Shown: positions 27,047-36,480, counted from the first letter of the stretch. The stretch is DNA of 64,000 nucleotides from Saccharicrinis sp963677345 (GCA_963677345.2 CAXXLC010000018.1:124001-188000); one strand, 5' to 3'. Notes: generated by a model from the letters alone, not told the origin. Numbers and translations: made by a program.

Positions 27047-27628
27047 TTAACGCTTTTGCATTAACCAATACATACCTTTTACACCTATTTTAATATCATC
27101 CAGATAAAAGAGTACAAATATTTTTTCAATATATGCAATTACTCCCCATCCCACAGCTACATAATAAAGCCAGGGATAAAAGCCAAAGACAAAAAGTATG
27201 AAGAAAAAGATGCTTTGAATATATCCGGCGCTTACTGCAGAATATAAGTGTAATCCCGGTATTTTGCCAAAACGGAAGAAGGACACGAAATAACTGATGA
27301 TAAACACAGATAAGAATAAAAACAAAATCCAGCTGTGAGGTTCAATATCGTTCCATTTAAATACAAATAAACCAAGCAAGGCCATTGCATAAGTGCATAT
27401 ATCTGCCAAATTATCCAGTGCAGCTCCAAAATGAGTCTGAAGTTTAAATAGTCTGGCTATGTTTCCGTCAAGAACATCGCTAACCAGACTGATACATAGG
27501 AGCACAACATAATAGTGTTCCTGGTTTGTAAGTGCCATATATAAAATTACAGGGAATACCAATAAGCGGTATAAACTGATGAGGTTTGGAACGTTTAAAA
27601 CACTTTCTCCTTTTATAATAAGTTTCAT
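27047..27628 (-). CDS. CDP-alcohol phosphatidyltransferase family protein
   Basis: A 193-residue integral membrane enzyme with about six hydrophobic segments. The catalytic motif DGx2ARx8Gx3Dx3D is complete: DGNIAR, eight residues, then G-AAL-D-NLA-D (residues ~54-77). Such enzymes transfer a phospho-alcohol between CDP-linked and hydroxyl substrates (as PgsA, PssA or CLS do). The donor and acceptor are unknown. It lies in the lipid-type cluster, 3 bases before the DUF5686 gene. A mobile-like inverted element sits just upstream at 27664-27840. Confidence 0.87.
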   Translation of the reverse strand: MKLIIKGESVLNVPNLISLYRLLVFPVILYMALTNQEHYYVVLLCISLVSDVLDGNIARLFKLQTHFGAALDNLADICTYAMALLGLFVFKWNDIEPHSWILFLFLSVFIISYFVSFFRFGKIPGLHLYSAVSAGYIQSIFFFILFVFGFYPWLYYVAVGWGVIAYIEKIFVLFYLDDIKIGVKGMYWLMQKR

Positions 27629-27663
27629 ATACTCTAATTTATTTTCAACTACTTTATTGTTAG

Positions 27664-27840
27664 TTTAACCCGGATTATGTATTAGAACTTCGTAATGAAC
27701 ATTGAAAGTACAATAAAACAAGGCTTTACTGAAACGAGGCATAGCATCGTTCTGGTGAATTGAAGTGAAGCAACGAAGTGTCTTGTTTTGAAGTGATTTC
27801 AATGTGTAATAGATTTTCTAATGCATATTGCGGGTTTAAA
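27664..27840. mobile_element. MITE-like inverted-repeat element
   Basis: The ends are inverted copies: TTTAACCCGGATTATGTATT at the left and, read on the other strand from the right, TTTAAACCCGCAATATGCAT, both then continuing TAGAA. Inner arms also pair (ACATTGAAA with TTTCAATGT, AAAACAAG with CTTGTTTT), so the whole ~177 bases can fold into one long imperfect hairpin. No ORF is present. Related partial sequences are seen at about 16716 (TTTAACCCAGATATTGTATT) and 51790-51940. It sits inside the lipid-type operon. Confidence 0.6.
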
Positions 27841-27867
27841 GGTTGTATAGCCTTTTAAATATCTTTA

Positions 27868-28965
27868 TTATGAATTAATATACTCTGGATTTTTTGTTGA
27901 AGTGATAAAATAATCAATCATTCGTTTCAATGAATCGGTATTAACTTCTTCTTTGTTTAAAGGATATAGGGCTTTAATATTATCTGTTTTAAAATTTAAA
28001 TTTGTTCCGGTATATTTACCTGTAAAAGACATCCCTATATCAACAATGCGTTCTAATGAACTCATATCTTCTTTCTTTAAATCTTCAATTGCAATCAGAT
28101 TTACAGGCAACATTGTATTTAAGATATTTAAGATGTGGTTGTTTTTTGTTGCATGATTAGCCACCAGGTTGAAAATACGAGGCAGATTTTTTGTTTGTTG
28201 AATCTGGATCAGATAATCTGTTACAATATTAATAGGAATCAGGTTTTGAGTGGCCTCACCATCAACTTTAATGCGAATTGTATTTCCAGGATGTCTGAAA
28301 GCTAAACTTGCTATACGTTTTGAGAAGTCAAAAATACCATAGTCTGTTTTAGTTAAACCGTTTTCGCTATTCCCTACTACTTGCGAAAGGCGTATGATAT
28401 GAGCATTTAAGCCAGATTCTGTAATGTGGTTTTTAATTTTGTTCTCAGCAAAGCGTTTTGATTGCTCGTAATAATTTCTGAAATGATTGATTTCCTGATT
28501 GTCATAGAATCTTTCTTCAAAAGCATTATCTGTAATACCACAAGAATAAGCTGTGCTGATAAAAAAGAACCTGGAGTTTTTTCCTGCATTATTTAAAAAT
28601 ACGCGTGTTGAATTTTCAACCCCGTTAATATTGGTATTGAAAATCTCATCCCTGGATTTTAAATTATATTTTAAACTGGCTGCAAAATGAAAATAGTCTA
28701 CATCATCATTAAAAACTTCTTTTAATTGATTTTCGGATAAACCAAAGTTTTCATCGGTAAGAGAATAGTTAAAAACCTTTAAGTTAGAGTCTTCATTAAA
28801 AACTTCATCCTTCATCTCCGATAACACACTTTTCATACGTTGCGTTGCATCTTCTGTTTTTCCGTTACGGACCAATGCTGTTACTTGATAACCCTTGTTT
28901 AATAAAGCAATTATAAAATTAGAGGCTACATAACCATTGGCTCCGTTGATAACAATTTTCTTCAT
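27868..28965 (-). CDS. NAD-dependent epimerase/acyl-reductase-like SDR
   Basis: A 365-residue extended SDR. The NAD(P) motif GANGYVASNFIIALLNKGY is at residues 8-26, FFISTAYSCG near 133 and the YxxxK motif in NYYEQSKRFAENK near 165. HIIRLSQVVGNSENGLTKTD near 190 resembles the fatty-acyl-reductase and thioester-reductase (NAD_binding_4) group more than sugar epimerases. A role in reducing an acyl thioester to an aldehyde or alcohol would fit the lipid-type neighbours, but this is inference. It is separated by 133 bases from the upstream kinase-like gene. Confidence 0.75.
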   Translation of the reverse strand: MKKIVINGANGYVASNFIIALLNKGYQVTALVRNGKTEDATQRMKSVLSEMKDEVFNEDSNLKVFNYSLTDENFGLSENQLKEVFNDDVDYFHFAASLKYNLKSRDEIFNTNINGVENSTRVFLNNAGKNSRFFFISTAYSCGITDNAFEERFYDNQEINHFRNYYEQSKRFAENKIKNHITESGLNAHIIRLSQVVGNSENGLTKTDYGIFDFSKRIASLAFRHPGNTIRIKVDGEATQNLIPINIVTDYLIQIQQTKNLPRIFNLVANHATKNNHILNILNTMLPVNLIAIEDLKKEDMSSLERIVDIGMSFTGKYTGTNLNFKTDNIKALYPLNKEEVNTDSLKRMIDYFITSTKNPEYINS

Positions 28966-29098
28966 ATTTATATTATTCTTTACTATATTTTTTTATTAAT
29001 AATAGACTGTGCTATTGACCTTATAAATCAGGTATATATTAATTATAAGCGTATTTGATTTTGATTCTTTTATCTGTAGTGTTTATGAAAACATAATT

Positions 29099-29773
29099 TT
29101 AGATTGAAAAGAACAATACCGTTGCAACACTTAAAGGAATTGTCAGGTTATCTGTTCCGTTCCAACTAAATAATTCACCTAAGGTTCCCGCTATAGCAAT
29201 AGCAAAAGAAATTCCGATAATGCTTACTGAAAAACCATTGAAGTAAACATACAGACCGAGACAGCTGATGATAAAACTGGAAGCAAAGAAACCTAAAGAA
29301 CCCATGATAGATTTATTTAAGAATCGCCCTACTACCGGAAAGGGTTTATTGTGTTTTTTTACGTTCATGCCCACTAATGCAGCAATCGGATCAGATATAC
29401 CCAGGATTAACATGGGAAGCAAATAAATAAGTTTAGTACCTGCATATGCCGAAATGCAAAATGTTGTGTAAATAGACAGAGGTAAAAGATAACTACCTAC
29501 TGATTTACGATTAATATCATGTATGGAATTAAGTTTTTTACTGTTTTGAGAGATATACAATACTGTAAAGAATATTAAAGCCAGAATGAGTATGTATAAA
29601 TGGTTTTTAAAAATATAGGGTAGAGGTAGTGTTGCCATAACCGCAATTATATGAGCTACTTTCCGGGTATATTCTCCTTTTACTTTTTTGATTCTGTAAA
29701 TTATTTCATTAAAACCCAGTAAAGTGCTTATCGCCAAAAAATAAATGATTGAATAGACTATTGTATTGTTCAT
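29099..29773 (-). CDS. dolichol/phytol kinase-like CTP-dependent lipid kinase
   Basis: A 224-residue polytopic membrane protein with about seven hydrophobic segments. Conserved motifs are YTRKVAHI (residues ~35-42), GISDPIAALVGMN (~125), KSIMGSLGFF (~155) and the C-terminal WNGTDNLTIPLSVA. These fit the SEC59/VTE5 family, which phosphorylates long-chain prenyl alcohols with CTP and is distantly related to CdsA. The alcohol here is unknown. It starts 29 bases after the cdsA-like gene, which suggests a joint pathway. Confidence 0.75.
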   Translation of the reverse strand: MNNTIVYSIIYFLAISTLLGFNEIIYRIKKVKGEYTRKVAHIIAVMATLPLPYIFKNHLYILILALIFFTVLYISQNSKKLNSIHDINRKSVGSYLLPLSIYTTFCISAYAGTKLIYLLPMLILGISDPIAALVGMNVKKHNKPFPVVGRFLNKSIMGSLGFFASSFIISCLGLYVYFNGFSVSIIGISFAIAIAGTLGELFSWNGTDNLTIPLSVATVLFFSI

Positions 29774-29802
29774 GATATATTAATATTCTGTTTTTTTTAT
29801 TG

Positions 29803-30531
29803 TTATGATAATATTGAAAAGCCTATCCAGCTCCATGCCCCGGCAACAATCAAACTATCAAATCGGTCTAGAAAACCCCCATGCCCAGGTATCAGGTTAT
29901 TATAATCTTTAACACTAAATTTTCTTTTGTATAATGATGCTGCAATATCTCCTGTAAAGGCAAAAAAGATGATGCCGGTTGTTACCATCCAGATGTTAAA
30001 AACTGGTTCTGTTAATAAGCCTTTTAGCCAAAAAGTACTTAGTAATGCTGTAATTCCGCCGCCTATTGAGCCTTCCCATGTTTTGTTAGGACTGATATTT
30101 GGGACTATCTTTCTTTTGCCAAATATCTGACCAAAAATCTGACTGAAGCTGTCAAATATGGAAAGTGTAAGAAAACTGAATAGTAAGTATTCTTTTGGTT
30201 TGAAACTGAATGCAATAAAAGCTACGCTTACGATAAGATAAATGAAAATAGAGCGCAGGTAAAAAGGTAAATTACGTGAAGATTTATCTTTTATATAAAG
30301 AGAGGTTAATTCAGTTATTCCTGCAACAGCAATGATTGAAGATAATACCCTGAATGCATATTGATTTAATGTGATGCAGAAAAAGATCACATTAATAATT
30401 ACAAAGTAAGTTATAAACTTGATATAACTTTGTTTGGCTTTTTCGAGTGGTTTTTTTCTGTTAATAAAATAGAATCCCAAAGCACCTAGTATAAAATAGC
30501 CAATTATTATATAGTATATCTCTTTAATCAT
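29803..30531 (-). CDS. cdsA: phosphatidate cytidylyltransferase (CdsA family)
   Basis: A 242-residue membrane protein. The CTP-transferase signature is complete at the C-terminus: FTGDIAASLYKRKFSVKDYN, then NLIPGHGGFLDRFDSL, and upstream ISPNKTWEGSIGG. It makes CDP-diacylglycerol or a similar CDP-lipid from a phosphatidic acid and CTP. In many Bacteroidota the housekeeping cdsA lies near ftsH, so this copy in a dedicated cluster may be a second, specialised one (inference). It overlaps none of its neighbours but is only 3 bases from the TauE gene. Confidence 0.9.
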   Translation of the reverse strand: MIKEIYYIIIGYFILGALGFYFINRKKPLEKAKQSYIKFITYFVIINVIFFCITLNQYAFRVLSSIIAVAGITELTSLYIKDKSSRNLPFYLRSIFIYLIVSVAFIAFSFKPKEYLLFSFLTLSIFDSFSQIFGQIFGKRKIVPNISPNKTWEGSIGGGITALLSTFWLKGLLTEPVFNIWMVTTGIIFFAFTGDIAASLYKRKFSVKDYNNLIPGHGGFLDRFDSLIVAGAWSWIGFSILS

Positions 30532-30534
30532 AGT

Positions 30535-31341
30535 TTAATGTTTTAGTATCATCATAATTCCCAGTACTCCTATCACTAAACCATACCATCCTGATGGAGA
30601 CTTTTTTAATTTATGTAATCCTGACTTTTTAAATAATAGGGGGCCGGTTATTCCACCTATTAAAGTTCCGGCAGTTAAAAAAGCAGAAATAGTCAAGTCT
30701 ATTTTGCCCATATTTATATGGGTGCTAATGGCAAAAATTGCATTTGCAGAAATAATTAACAGAGATGTCCCGATAACTTTGGCGTATGGTATATTCAATG
30801 CAAATAAACCTGCCAGCACCGGTGCTGTTCCGCTTGTTCCGAATGTGCCTGATATAATTCCTGAAATAAAACCATAGCTTGAACTTTTAAACAGAAGAGA
30901 GTTTGACTTTTTTAACTTTATTGTTGTTTCGTGTGTTTTTTTGTTCTTTTTATAGGAGTTATAGCTCATATTTATGCCCATAGTAATAAGATACAAACCA
31001 AAAATAAGGTTTAACACAAGTGACGACAGGTGGTTTGCTGTTATCGATCCGGCAATGGCACCGATGATACCAAATGCAATAAATCGTAGACCATGAGTAA
31101 AATCAATGTTCCCTTGTCGGTAATGACCTAGTGCTCCTGCGATTCCAATAGGTAATGAAGCAATGAGCGAAGTTATTATGGCAATATGTGTTGGTGTATT
31201 GAATAAAAGTGTAAGTAGGGGCATGAAAAAAAAGCCACCACCACCACCTAATACGGTGCCAAAAATACCAATCACCAATCCAAATAGAGGTAACATGAAG
31301 AAAAGAGGTTCTATATTTGACCAATATGCTGTCATTATCAT
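30535..31341 (-). CDS. TauE/SafE family sulfite or anion exporter
   Basis: A 268-residue permease with about eight transmembrane segments and the TauE/SafE repeats: GIFGTVLGGGGGFFFMPLLT near residues 25-45 and GIISGTFGTSGTAPVLAGLF near 165, each followed by a helix pair. The family exports sulfite, sulfoacetate and other small organic anions. The link to the lipid genes around it is unclear, but spacing (3-4 bases on each side) shows it belongs to the same operon. Confidence 0.85.
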   Translation of the reverse strand: MIMTAYWSNIEPLFFMLPLFGLVIGIFGTVLGGGGGFFFMPLLTLLFNTPTHIAIITSLIASLPIGIAGALGHYRQGNIDFTHGLRFIAFGIIGAIAGSITANHLSSLVLNLIFGLYLITMGINMSYNSYKKNKKTHETTIKLKKSNSLLFKSSSYGFISGIISGTFGTSGTAPVLAGLFALNIPYAKVIGTSLLIISANAIFAISTHINMGKIDLTISAFLTAGTLIGGITGPLLFKKSGLHKLKKSPSGWYGLVIGVLGIMMILKH

Positions 31342-31345
31342 GTAC

Positions 31346-32122
31346 TTAAATCTTTTTATTTAGATAAGATAAGTCAAAAAGTGACCTATCAGGATTTGGT
31401 ACAGATTCAATATTTTTCACTGTTAATACCGAGTTTTGATTTGTTAGCAGATTAGTAACTGCAATTTTTCCAGGGAATATATTCGAATCAGATCCTTCTA
31501 TATTTTTATAATCAGAAAAGAGAGCTTCGTATTCTTTTTCATTTTTTGAGTTAAACGAGTTTATTTTAAGTAATTCTTTAGTGTTTTGTGATATGTATAA
31601 TAGTTCATAGTCGTCAATATCATTGTGTTTTATCAATACTGTTTTACATTTTTGATTGTTAAATACAACATCTTCTTTCAGAGAGAAAGTTGTTCCTGAT
31701 TCAATGGCAGATTTAAAGTAATCTAATGAAAACTCACTACCGGGTATTTTAAATCTTTTGGCCTTTACATTCAATGTTCTCACTTTGCCGGAGGAGGGTA
31801 AATAGATTTGAACTTCATTTTTATCTAATGAAGTATCAAATAAAGATATCTTCATTCCTTTGATATTTTCAGGTGCAGTTAGTTCTATGAGTATTTTTTT
31901 TACGTCGGAGTAATTGCCAAAAGTCAGATTCATTGATTTGAAAGAAGAATGACCTTTTTTATCTGTGACATTAATATCAACAGAAGCTTTCATGTTTTTA
32001 AGGCTCATGTTGTTTTTACAGTCCAGCACCCATTGTTTTGCTTCGTTGTTATTTTGAGCAGATGTACTTATTGCAATTATCAAAAAATACAGAATGAATA
32101 TGTATGATGTTTTAATTTTCAT
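31346..32122 (-). CDS. LolA-like outer membrane lipoprotein-sorting protein
   Basis: A 258-residue periplasmic protein with a signal peptide (residues 1-22, ending ISTSAQ). The body has the concave-sheet pattern of LolA-like proteins of COG2834 type: KASVDINVTDKKG, GMKISLFDTSLDKNEVQIYL, FSLDYFKSAIESGTTFSLKE and FPGKIAVTNLL. Such proteins are commonly encoded beside MMPL/RND exporters and bind a lipid in the periplasm. It starts 8 bases after the MMPL gene, which fits an inner-to-outer membrane lipid relay. Confidence 0.83.
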   Translation of the reverse strand: MKIKTSYIFILYFLIIAISTSAQNNNEAKQWVLDCKNNMSLKNMKASVDINVTDKKGHSSFKSMNLTFGNYSDVKKILIELTAPENIKGMKISLFDTSLDKNEVQIYLPSSGKVRTLNVKAKRFKIPGSEFSLDYFKSAIESGTTFSLKEDVVFNNQKCKTVLIKHNDIDDYELLYISQNTKELLKINSFNSKNEKEYEALFSDYKNIEGSDSNIFPGKIAVTNLLTNQNSVLTVKNIESVPNPDRSLFDLSYLNKKI

Positions 32123-32130
32123 GTTGAATA

Positions 32131-34374
32131 TTATTTTTCTAAAAATTTTGGTTTGTTTAATATGATTATAGCAGGAATTAACAGTAGGGCACTAATCAAA
32201 CAAGCTGATATTGAAATTACTATTAATAATCCAAAAAATCTTAGAGGAGCAAATCGGGATAGTATCAGGGCTAGAAAACCGATAATAACAGAAAATGCAT
32301 TGAAAACAATTCCTTTTCCTGATGTAAGTAAAGTGTTTTTTATAGCCAGGTTTACATCTTTGAATTTAATATATTCAATTTTATAGCGCCATAAAAAATG
32401 AATAGTATAATCAACTCCAACACCAATCATTATCGAAGAGAGTAGAGCAGTTACTATATCAAGAGGTATTGAAAAATAGCCCATAATTCCAAATAAAAAC
32501 AGTGCGCTAAGTACCAATGGTAAAGTACCATAAATACCGGCAGAAAATGATTTAAAAATCATGGTTAACAGAATGAAAATGATAATAAGAGCAGCGAATA
32601 ATGAGGTGATCTGTCCATCAATAACCATATCTGCAATTTGTATTTTCGATAATCCTGGTCCCGCAATGCAAACTAAATCAGTATCTTTTTTTGTAATTGA
32701 ATGCAATTTGTCAAGCACTTTTTTTCCTGTTTGGTTACTGCCATCCCGCATACTAACCAAAAGCCTTAAATTATTATGAGAGGGGTCAATTAATTGAGCA
32801 ATTTGTTTTGAGTATCCACTCATTTCCATTATAGTAAGGTATTGTTCTGCTTCAAAATTAAAGATGGGTAATGCGCCATAGCCAGATTCTTCGGGACTAT
32901 ACATTCCTTTGCTAAATTCTTTTAAATAAACAGTTGGTGAAATAATATGACCAACTTCATTTAGTGATTCAATTTGCATTGTATAGTCATCTATTTTTTT
33001 TAGAAATTCCGGGGATAAAACATCTCCCTCAAATAATATTGATATGTATTGAGAACCTCCAAACTGTTTGTTAACTAAGTTAATACTTTTTTTTATGTTT
33101 GAATCACCCGAAAAATAGCCTTCAATGTTTGTATCCACATTTAGAAAAAACAGACCTGTTCCACCACAAACTGCTGTTATCATAAAAAATAACACTATTC
33201 TTTTGGGGTGTTTTATTATAATGGAGCTGATAATATTTAAAATGTGTTCAATGATGGCCTTTTTGTTCCCGGGGTTTTCTTTTTTAGTTTTAGATTTTGA
33301 AAAGCTTATAAGGATGGGAACAAAATAAAGACTTAAGATTAATGCAATTGTAATGCCCAAGGCAACAACAATGCCTAATTGAAAAGCCGGAGGCATTTTG
33401 TGTGATAATAATCCCAAAACTCCTCCAATAGTTGTAAGTGCTGTAATTAATATAGGTTTTCTTAAATCACGATATATTTCAATGGCAATACCTGGTATGC
33501 TTCTGGTACTGTTTTCCTTGTACTTTTCCTGATAAAGGTTGATAAGATGTATGCTGTAGTCATTAGCTATAGCTATTAACATTATGGGCATCAGAACAGT
33601 CATTAGCGAAATTTTCCATCCAAGTAGCGACATAATGGCAAAAGAAGTAATGATAGATATAATGACTACTATAAATGGGATTGTAACACCTTTCCATTCA
33701 CGAAAAGAAATGAAAAGCATAAAAATCATTAATAATAGGGCAACAGGAAGCAGAACTTTTAAATCCTTAACGATATAGCTTTTTATAGATTGCCTTATGT
33801 AAGCTTGCCCGCCGATGTTAATTGTTTCGGGACCGGGATTTGATTGAATAACTTGATTTAAATCACTAATTATTTTGGTATCCTTTTCACCTGCTTTTAC
33901 AGTTAAAAATATGGCGGTTGACTTTAAATCATCAGAAATAAAACGTTGACTTAGTACATTGTTTTTAAGTTGTGTCAGGATTGTTTTTGCTGGTATACTA
34001 TCGTTTTGTAATTGAATAATAGGTTCGAAAGAAACATAACCCTTTACTTGTTTAATATTTATGGCGTCAAGTGCAGAAAATGCTGACTCTATACTGGTTA
34101 ATGAAGCCATCGCTTTTTCAAGTTTGGCAACTCGCTCAAATGAGGAATTTGTAAGTGAATTGGTATTACTGGTGACAATAACCATTATTTTTTCACTTCC
34201 TCCAAAAATACTATCTAACCTTTCAATGTTAAGTCTGTTTCGTACACCTCCTGGTATATACTGTTCAAAACCGGCGTCAATTTTTAAATTAAAAATACCT
34301 GAGGCCGAAAAAACAGATATGATCATAACTAGCCCAATGATCAGATATCTATATTTCTTTACTATAATATCCAT
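32131..34374 (-). CDS. RND-superfamily MMPL lipid exporter
   Basis: A 747-residue transporter built from two similar halves, each with one helix, a large periplasmic domain and a five-helix bundle (about twelve helices in total). The SSD/MMPL-type motifs are seen in the two bundles, for example LMPIMLIAIANDYSIHLINL (~residue 265) and SSIMIGVGVDYTIHFLWRY (~650), where the central D is the proton-relay position. Family members export lipids, hopanoids or polyketides to the periplasm. It is the first gene of the operon that continues with the LolA-like protein. Confidence 0.9.
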   Translation of the reverse strand: MDIIVKKYRYLIIGLVMIISVFSASGIFNLKIDAGFEQYIPGGVRNRLNIERLDSIFGGSEKIMVIVTSNTNSLTNSSFERVAKLEKAMASLTSIESAFSALDAINIKQVKGYVSFEPIIQLQNDSIPAKTILTQLKNNVLSQRFISDDLKSTAIFLTVKAGEKDTKIISDLNQVIQSNPGPETINIGGQAYIRQSIKSYIVKDLKVLLPVALLLMIFMLFISFREWKGVTIPFIVVIISIITSFAIMSLLGWKISLMTVLMPIMLIAIANDYSIHLINLYQEKYKENSTRSIPGIAIEIYRDLRKPILITALTTIGGVLGLLSHKMPPAFQLGIVVALGITIALILSLYFVPILISFSKSKTKKENPGNKKAIIEHILNIISSIIIKHPKRIVLFFMITAVCGGTGLFFLNVDTNIEGYFSGDSNIKKSINLVNKQFGGSQYISILFEGDVLSPEFLKKIDDYTMQIESLNEVGHIISPTVYLKEFSKGMYSPEESGYGALPIFNFEAEQYLTIMEMSGYSKQIAQLIDPSHNNLRLLVSMRDGSNQTGKKVLDKLHSITKKDTDLVCIAGPGLSKIQIADMVIDGQITSLFAALIIIFILLTMIFKSFSAGIYGTLPLVLSALFLFGIMGYFSIPLDIVTALLSSIMIGVGVDYTIHFLWRYKIEYIKFKDVNLAIKNTLLTSGKGIVFNAFSVIIGFLALILSRFAPLRFFGLLIVISISACLISALLLIPAIIILNKPKFLEK

Positions 34375-34720
34375 ACTTTTGTAAGTCGTTTCTATTCTGT
34401 ATTATTTACAAAATATTTATTGTAAATGGTTGAAATGAAGTGTGAAAGAGATTTGGTGTAAAAAACAGGCTGTCTTTTACTGGTTCAAATTCTTCAATCT
34501 TCATTTTCTGGTTGCCATATATATTTCTATGTAATGAAATAAATATGGCAGGTTAGAATATTTCAGTAATTTTGAATATGTCCTGTGATGATTTTAGTGT
34601 TTCTGGTGCTTCAAAATTAACTGCAACGTTACGAGATTTATTTTTGAATACTATTGTAAATTATGACGAAGCGGGTAAACTTTCATTTAAATGGTTCAAA
34701 TCCCAATCTGGAATAGATTC
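34375..34720. other. 346-base spacer between the formate channel and MMPL genes
   Basis: AT-rich sequence between the end of the formate-channel gene and the start of the MMPL gene, both on the minus strand. It should hold the promoter of the lipid operon, but no clear TAnnTTTG box was found. A plus-strand stretch at 34572-34757 is open for 61 codons with some coding character (DLFLNTIVNYDEAGKLSFKW), but it runs antisense into the formate-channel gene and has no recognised family. Confidence 0.3.
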
Positions 34721-35524
34721 TCACTTTTTTATTATTTGTGAGGATAGTTTTTCGTAAGCGTACCAATATAAAGTGCCTACAAAAAAAGCTCCTCCTACGA
34801 TGTTTCCCAGTGTGGCAGGTATTAAATTGTCAATAACAAAAGATGACCAAGTAATGTGGGCACCCTCAAATATTGCCAGTGGAATAAAAAACATATTGGC
34901 AATAGAGTGCTCAAATCCTAAAGCCACAAATGTCATTACAGGCCACCAAATACCAAGTATTTTACCGCTTGTATGTTGAGCTGACATTCCCATCCAAAGA
35001 GCTAGGCATACAAGCCAGTTAGCACCAATCCCTTTTAAAAATGTTTTGTAAAAAGGATTTGAAGTTTTTGCCTCGGCAATACTGTATATGGTTTTTGTCC
35101 ATGGCTCTGAACCAACAACTTCAGTTAAGTGAGTTAAAAAATATGCCACGAAGATTGCGCCGAAAAAGTTTCCAAAATATACCAAACACCAGTTACGAAC
35201 AGGAGCTGTCCATTTTTGCCTTTTACTTAATACATTTGGCATAAAATAAGCATTGTTACCTGTAAATAATTCAGCTCCGGCCATTACTACCATCATGAGC
35301 CCAACCGGAAATGCCGCCCCGAAAACAAATTTTGTAATCCCCGGGTTTTTGGCTGTAATTTCAGGCATCCCTCCTGCTAAAAGAACTGAAAGTAGTCCTC
35401 CAAATGCAATATATGCACCAGCCATAAAAGCTAAGGTTAATATCTTTTTTACAGGGTATTTGTCTTTTTGCATTGCCGACTGACCTGCAATTTTAATGAT
35501 TTCTGAAGGAGTAAATAAGCTCAT
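34721..35524 (-). CDS. focA: formate/nitrite channel (FocA/FNT family)
   Basis: A 267-residue FNT-family channel with six transmembrane helices. Conserved pieces include GAYIAFGGLL, MVVMAGAELFTGNNAYFMPN, NWCLVYFGNFFGAI, IGANWLVCLALWMGM and GFEHSIANMFFIP (the gating His). It moves formate across the inner membrane as a pentamer. It is 38 bases downstream of pflA, so pflB, pflA and this gene form a formate-fermentation module, as focA-pflB does in enterobacteria but with the reverse order. Confidence 0.92.
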   Translation of the reverse strand: MSLFTPSEIIKIAGQSAMQKDKYPVKKILTLAFMAGAYIAFGGLLSVLLAGGMPEITAKNPGITKFVFGAAFPVGLMMVVMAGAELFTGNNAYFMPNVLSKRQKWTAPVRNWCLVYFGNFFGAIFVAYFLTHLTEVVGSEPWTKTIYSIAEAKTSNPFYKTFLKGIGANWLVCLALWMGMSAQHTSGKILGIWWPVMTFVALGFEHSIANMFFIPLAIFEGAHITWSSFVIDNLIPATLGNIVGGAFFVGTLYWYAYEKLSSQIIKK

Positions 35525-35562
35525 TTTTATAACTCTAATTGTAGTTTTATGCTTTTTTTTGA

Positions 35563-36303
35563 CTAGTTAATTTTTACTTCTTTAAAAAAAGGGGATAACA
35601 GCTTTTTAACTTTTTGCAATTGTTCCGGCGTGTTTTCATCTATATGATTTAGCTTATAATCATTCCCTAACGCCTCCCACTTATGAGTACCTAATTTATG
35701 GTAAGGTTGTATTTCTATTTTATCAAGGTGGTTGAATCTTTTAAATGTTTCTCCAAGTCTTATTAGCTCCTGAGGATCATCTGTAATTCCGGGAATCAGA
35801 ACATAACGTAACCAAAAAGGTTTTTTTGATTTTTCACGATGCTCTATAATCTCCATATTTCTGGACAGTTTCTTTGCTCCGGTTAAGTAGTGGAATCCTT
35901 CTTCATTTGTGTGTTTTATGTCAATCATTACCAGATCTGCGTAGTCGTCTAAAAGTTTCTTGACAGATTCATTAAAAACTGATCCATTTGTATCTATATT
36001 AGTATGTATTCCTACTTTTTTTAATGCTTTAAATAAAACTATTAAAGCCTTGCTTTGTAATAAAGGTTCGCCTCCTGAAACAGTTACTCCGCCTAATTTA
36101 CCAAAGTAGGGCTTCATGTTTTCTGCTCTCTTAACCAATTCCTCAATACTATATTCAATACCTCCATAAGCAGGGATCGTATCGGGATTGTGGCAGTAAA
36201 GACATTTTAAATTACAGCCTTGTAAAAAGATAACCATTCTGATTCCCGGACCATCATGGGTTCCGAATGATTCAATGGAGTGGACTTTTAATATATCAGA
36301 CAT
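35563..36303 (-). CDS. pflA: pyruvate formate-lyase activating enzyme
   Basis: A 246-residue radical SAM enzyme. The 4Fe-4S motif CNLKCLYC is at residues ~30-37, inside IFLQGCNLKCLYCHNPDT, followed by VTVSGGEPLLQ (SAM-binding GGE) and DTNGS. It generates the glycyl radical on PFL under anaerobic conditions. It is separated from pflB by 177 bases with a strong hairpin, which may set a lower PflA:PflB ratio. Confidence 0.95.
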   Translation of the reverse strand: MSDILKVHSIESFGTHDGPGIRMVIFLQGCNLKCLYCHNPDTIPAYGGIEYSIEELVKRAENMKPYFGKLGGVTVSGGEPLLQSKALIVLFKALKKVGIHTNIDTNGSVFNESVKKLLDDYADLVMIDIKHTNEEGFHYLTGAKKLSRNMEIIEHREKSKKPFWLRYVLIPGITDDPQELIRLGETFKRFNHLDKIEIQPYHKLGTHKWEALGNDYKLNHIDENTPEQLQKVKKLLSPFFKEVKIN

Positions 36304-36335
36304 TAAGATATGAGATAATAGACATTAGATAATAG

Positions 36336-36371
36336 AAAAAACAAAAGTAGAGAGTTCTACTTTTGTTTTTT
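36336..36371. terminator. long hairpin terminator between pflB and pflA
   Basis: AAAAAACAAAAGTAGA (36336-36351) pairs perfectly with TCTACTTTTGTTTTTT (36356-36371) over a 4-base loop. The T-run is at the end on both strands, so it could act in either direction. For the minus-strand pfl genes it is an attenuator after pflB. Confidence 0.65.
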
Positions 36372-36480
36372 GTATTTTATTAAATATCATTGTGATTATT
36401 AGAATAAAAAAGAAATATAAAGAAAAAACATCATGTAAATAGTCTCTTATCTCATGTCTATATTCTAATAATCTATAGTT

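Noticed and set aside
34572..34757. 61-codon plus-strand ORF with some coding character before the formate channel gene
   Set aside because: It runs antisense into the end of the formate-channel gene, has a TTG start, no promoter and no family I recognise. It could be a relic, but support is too weak for a gene call.
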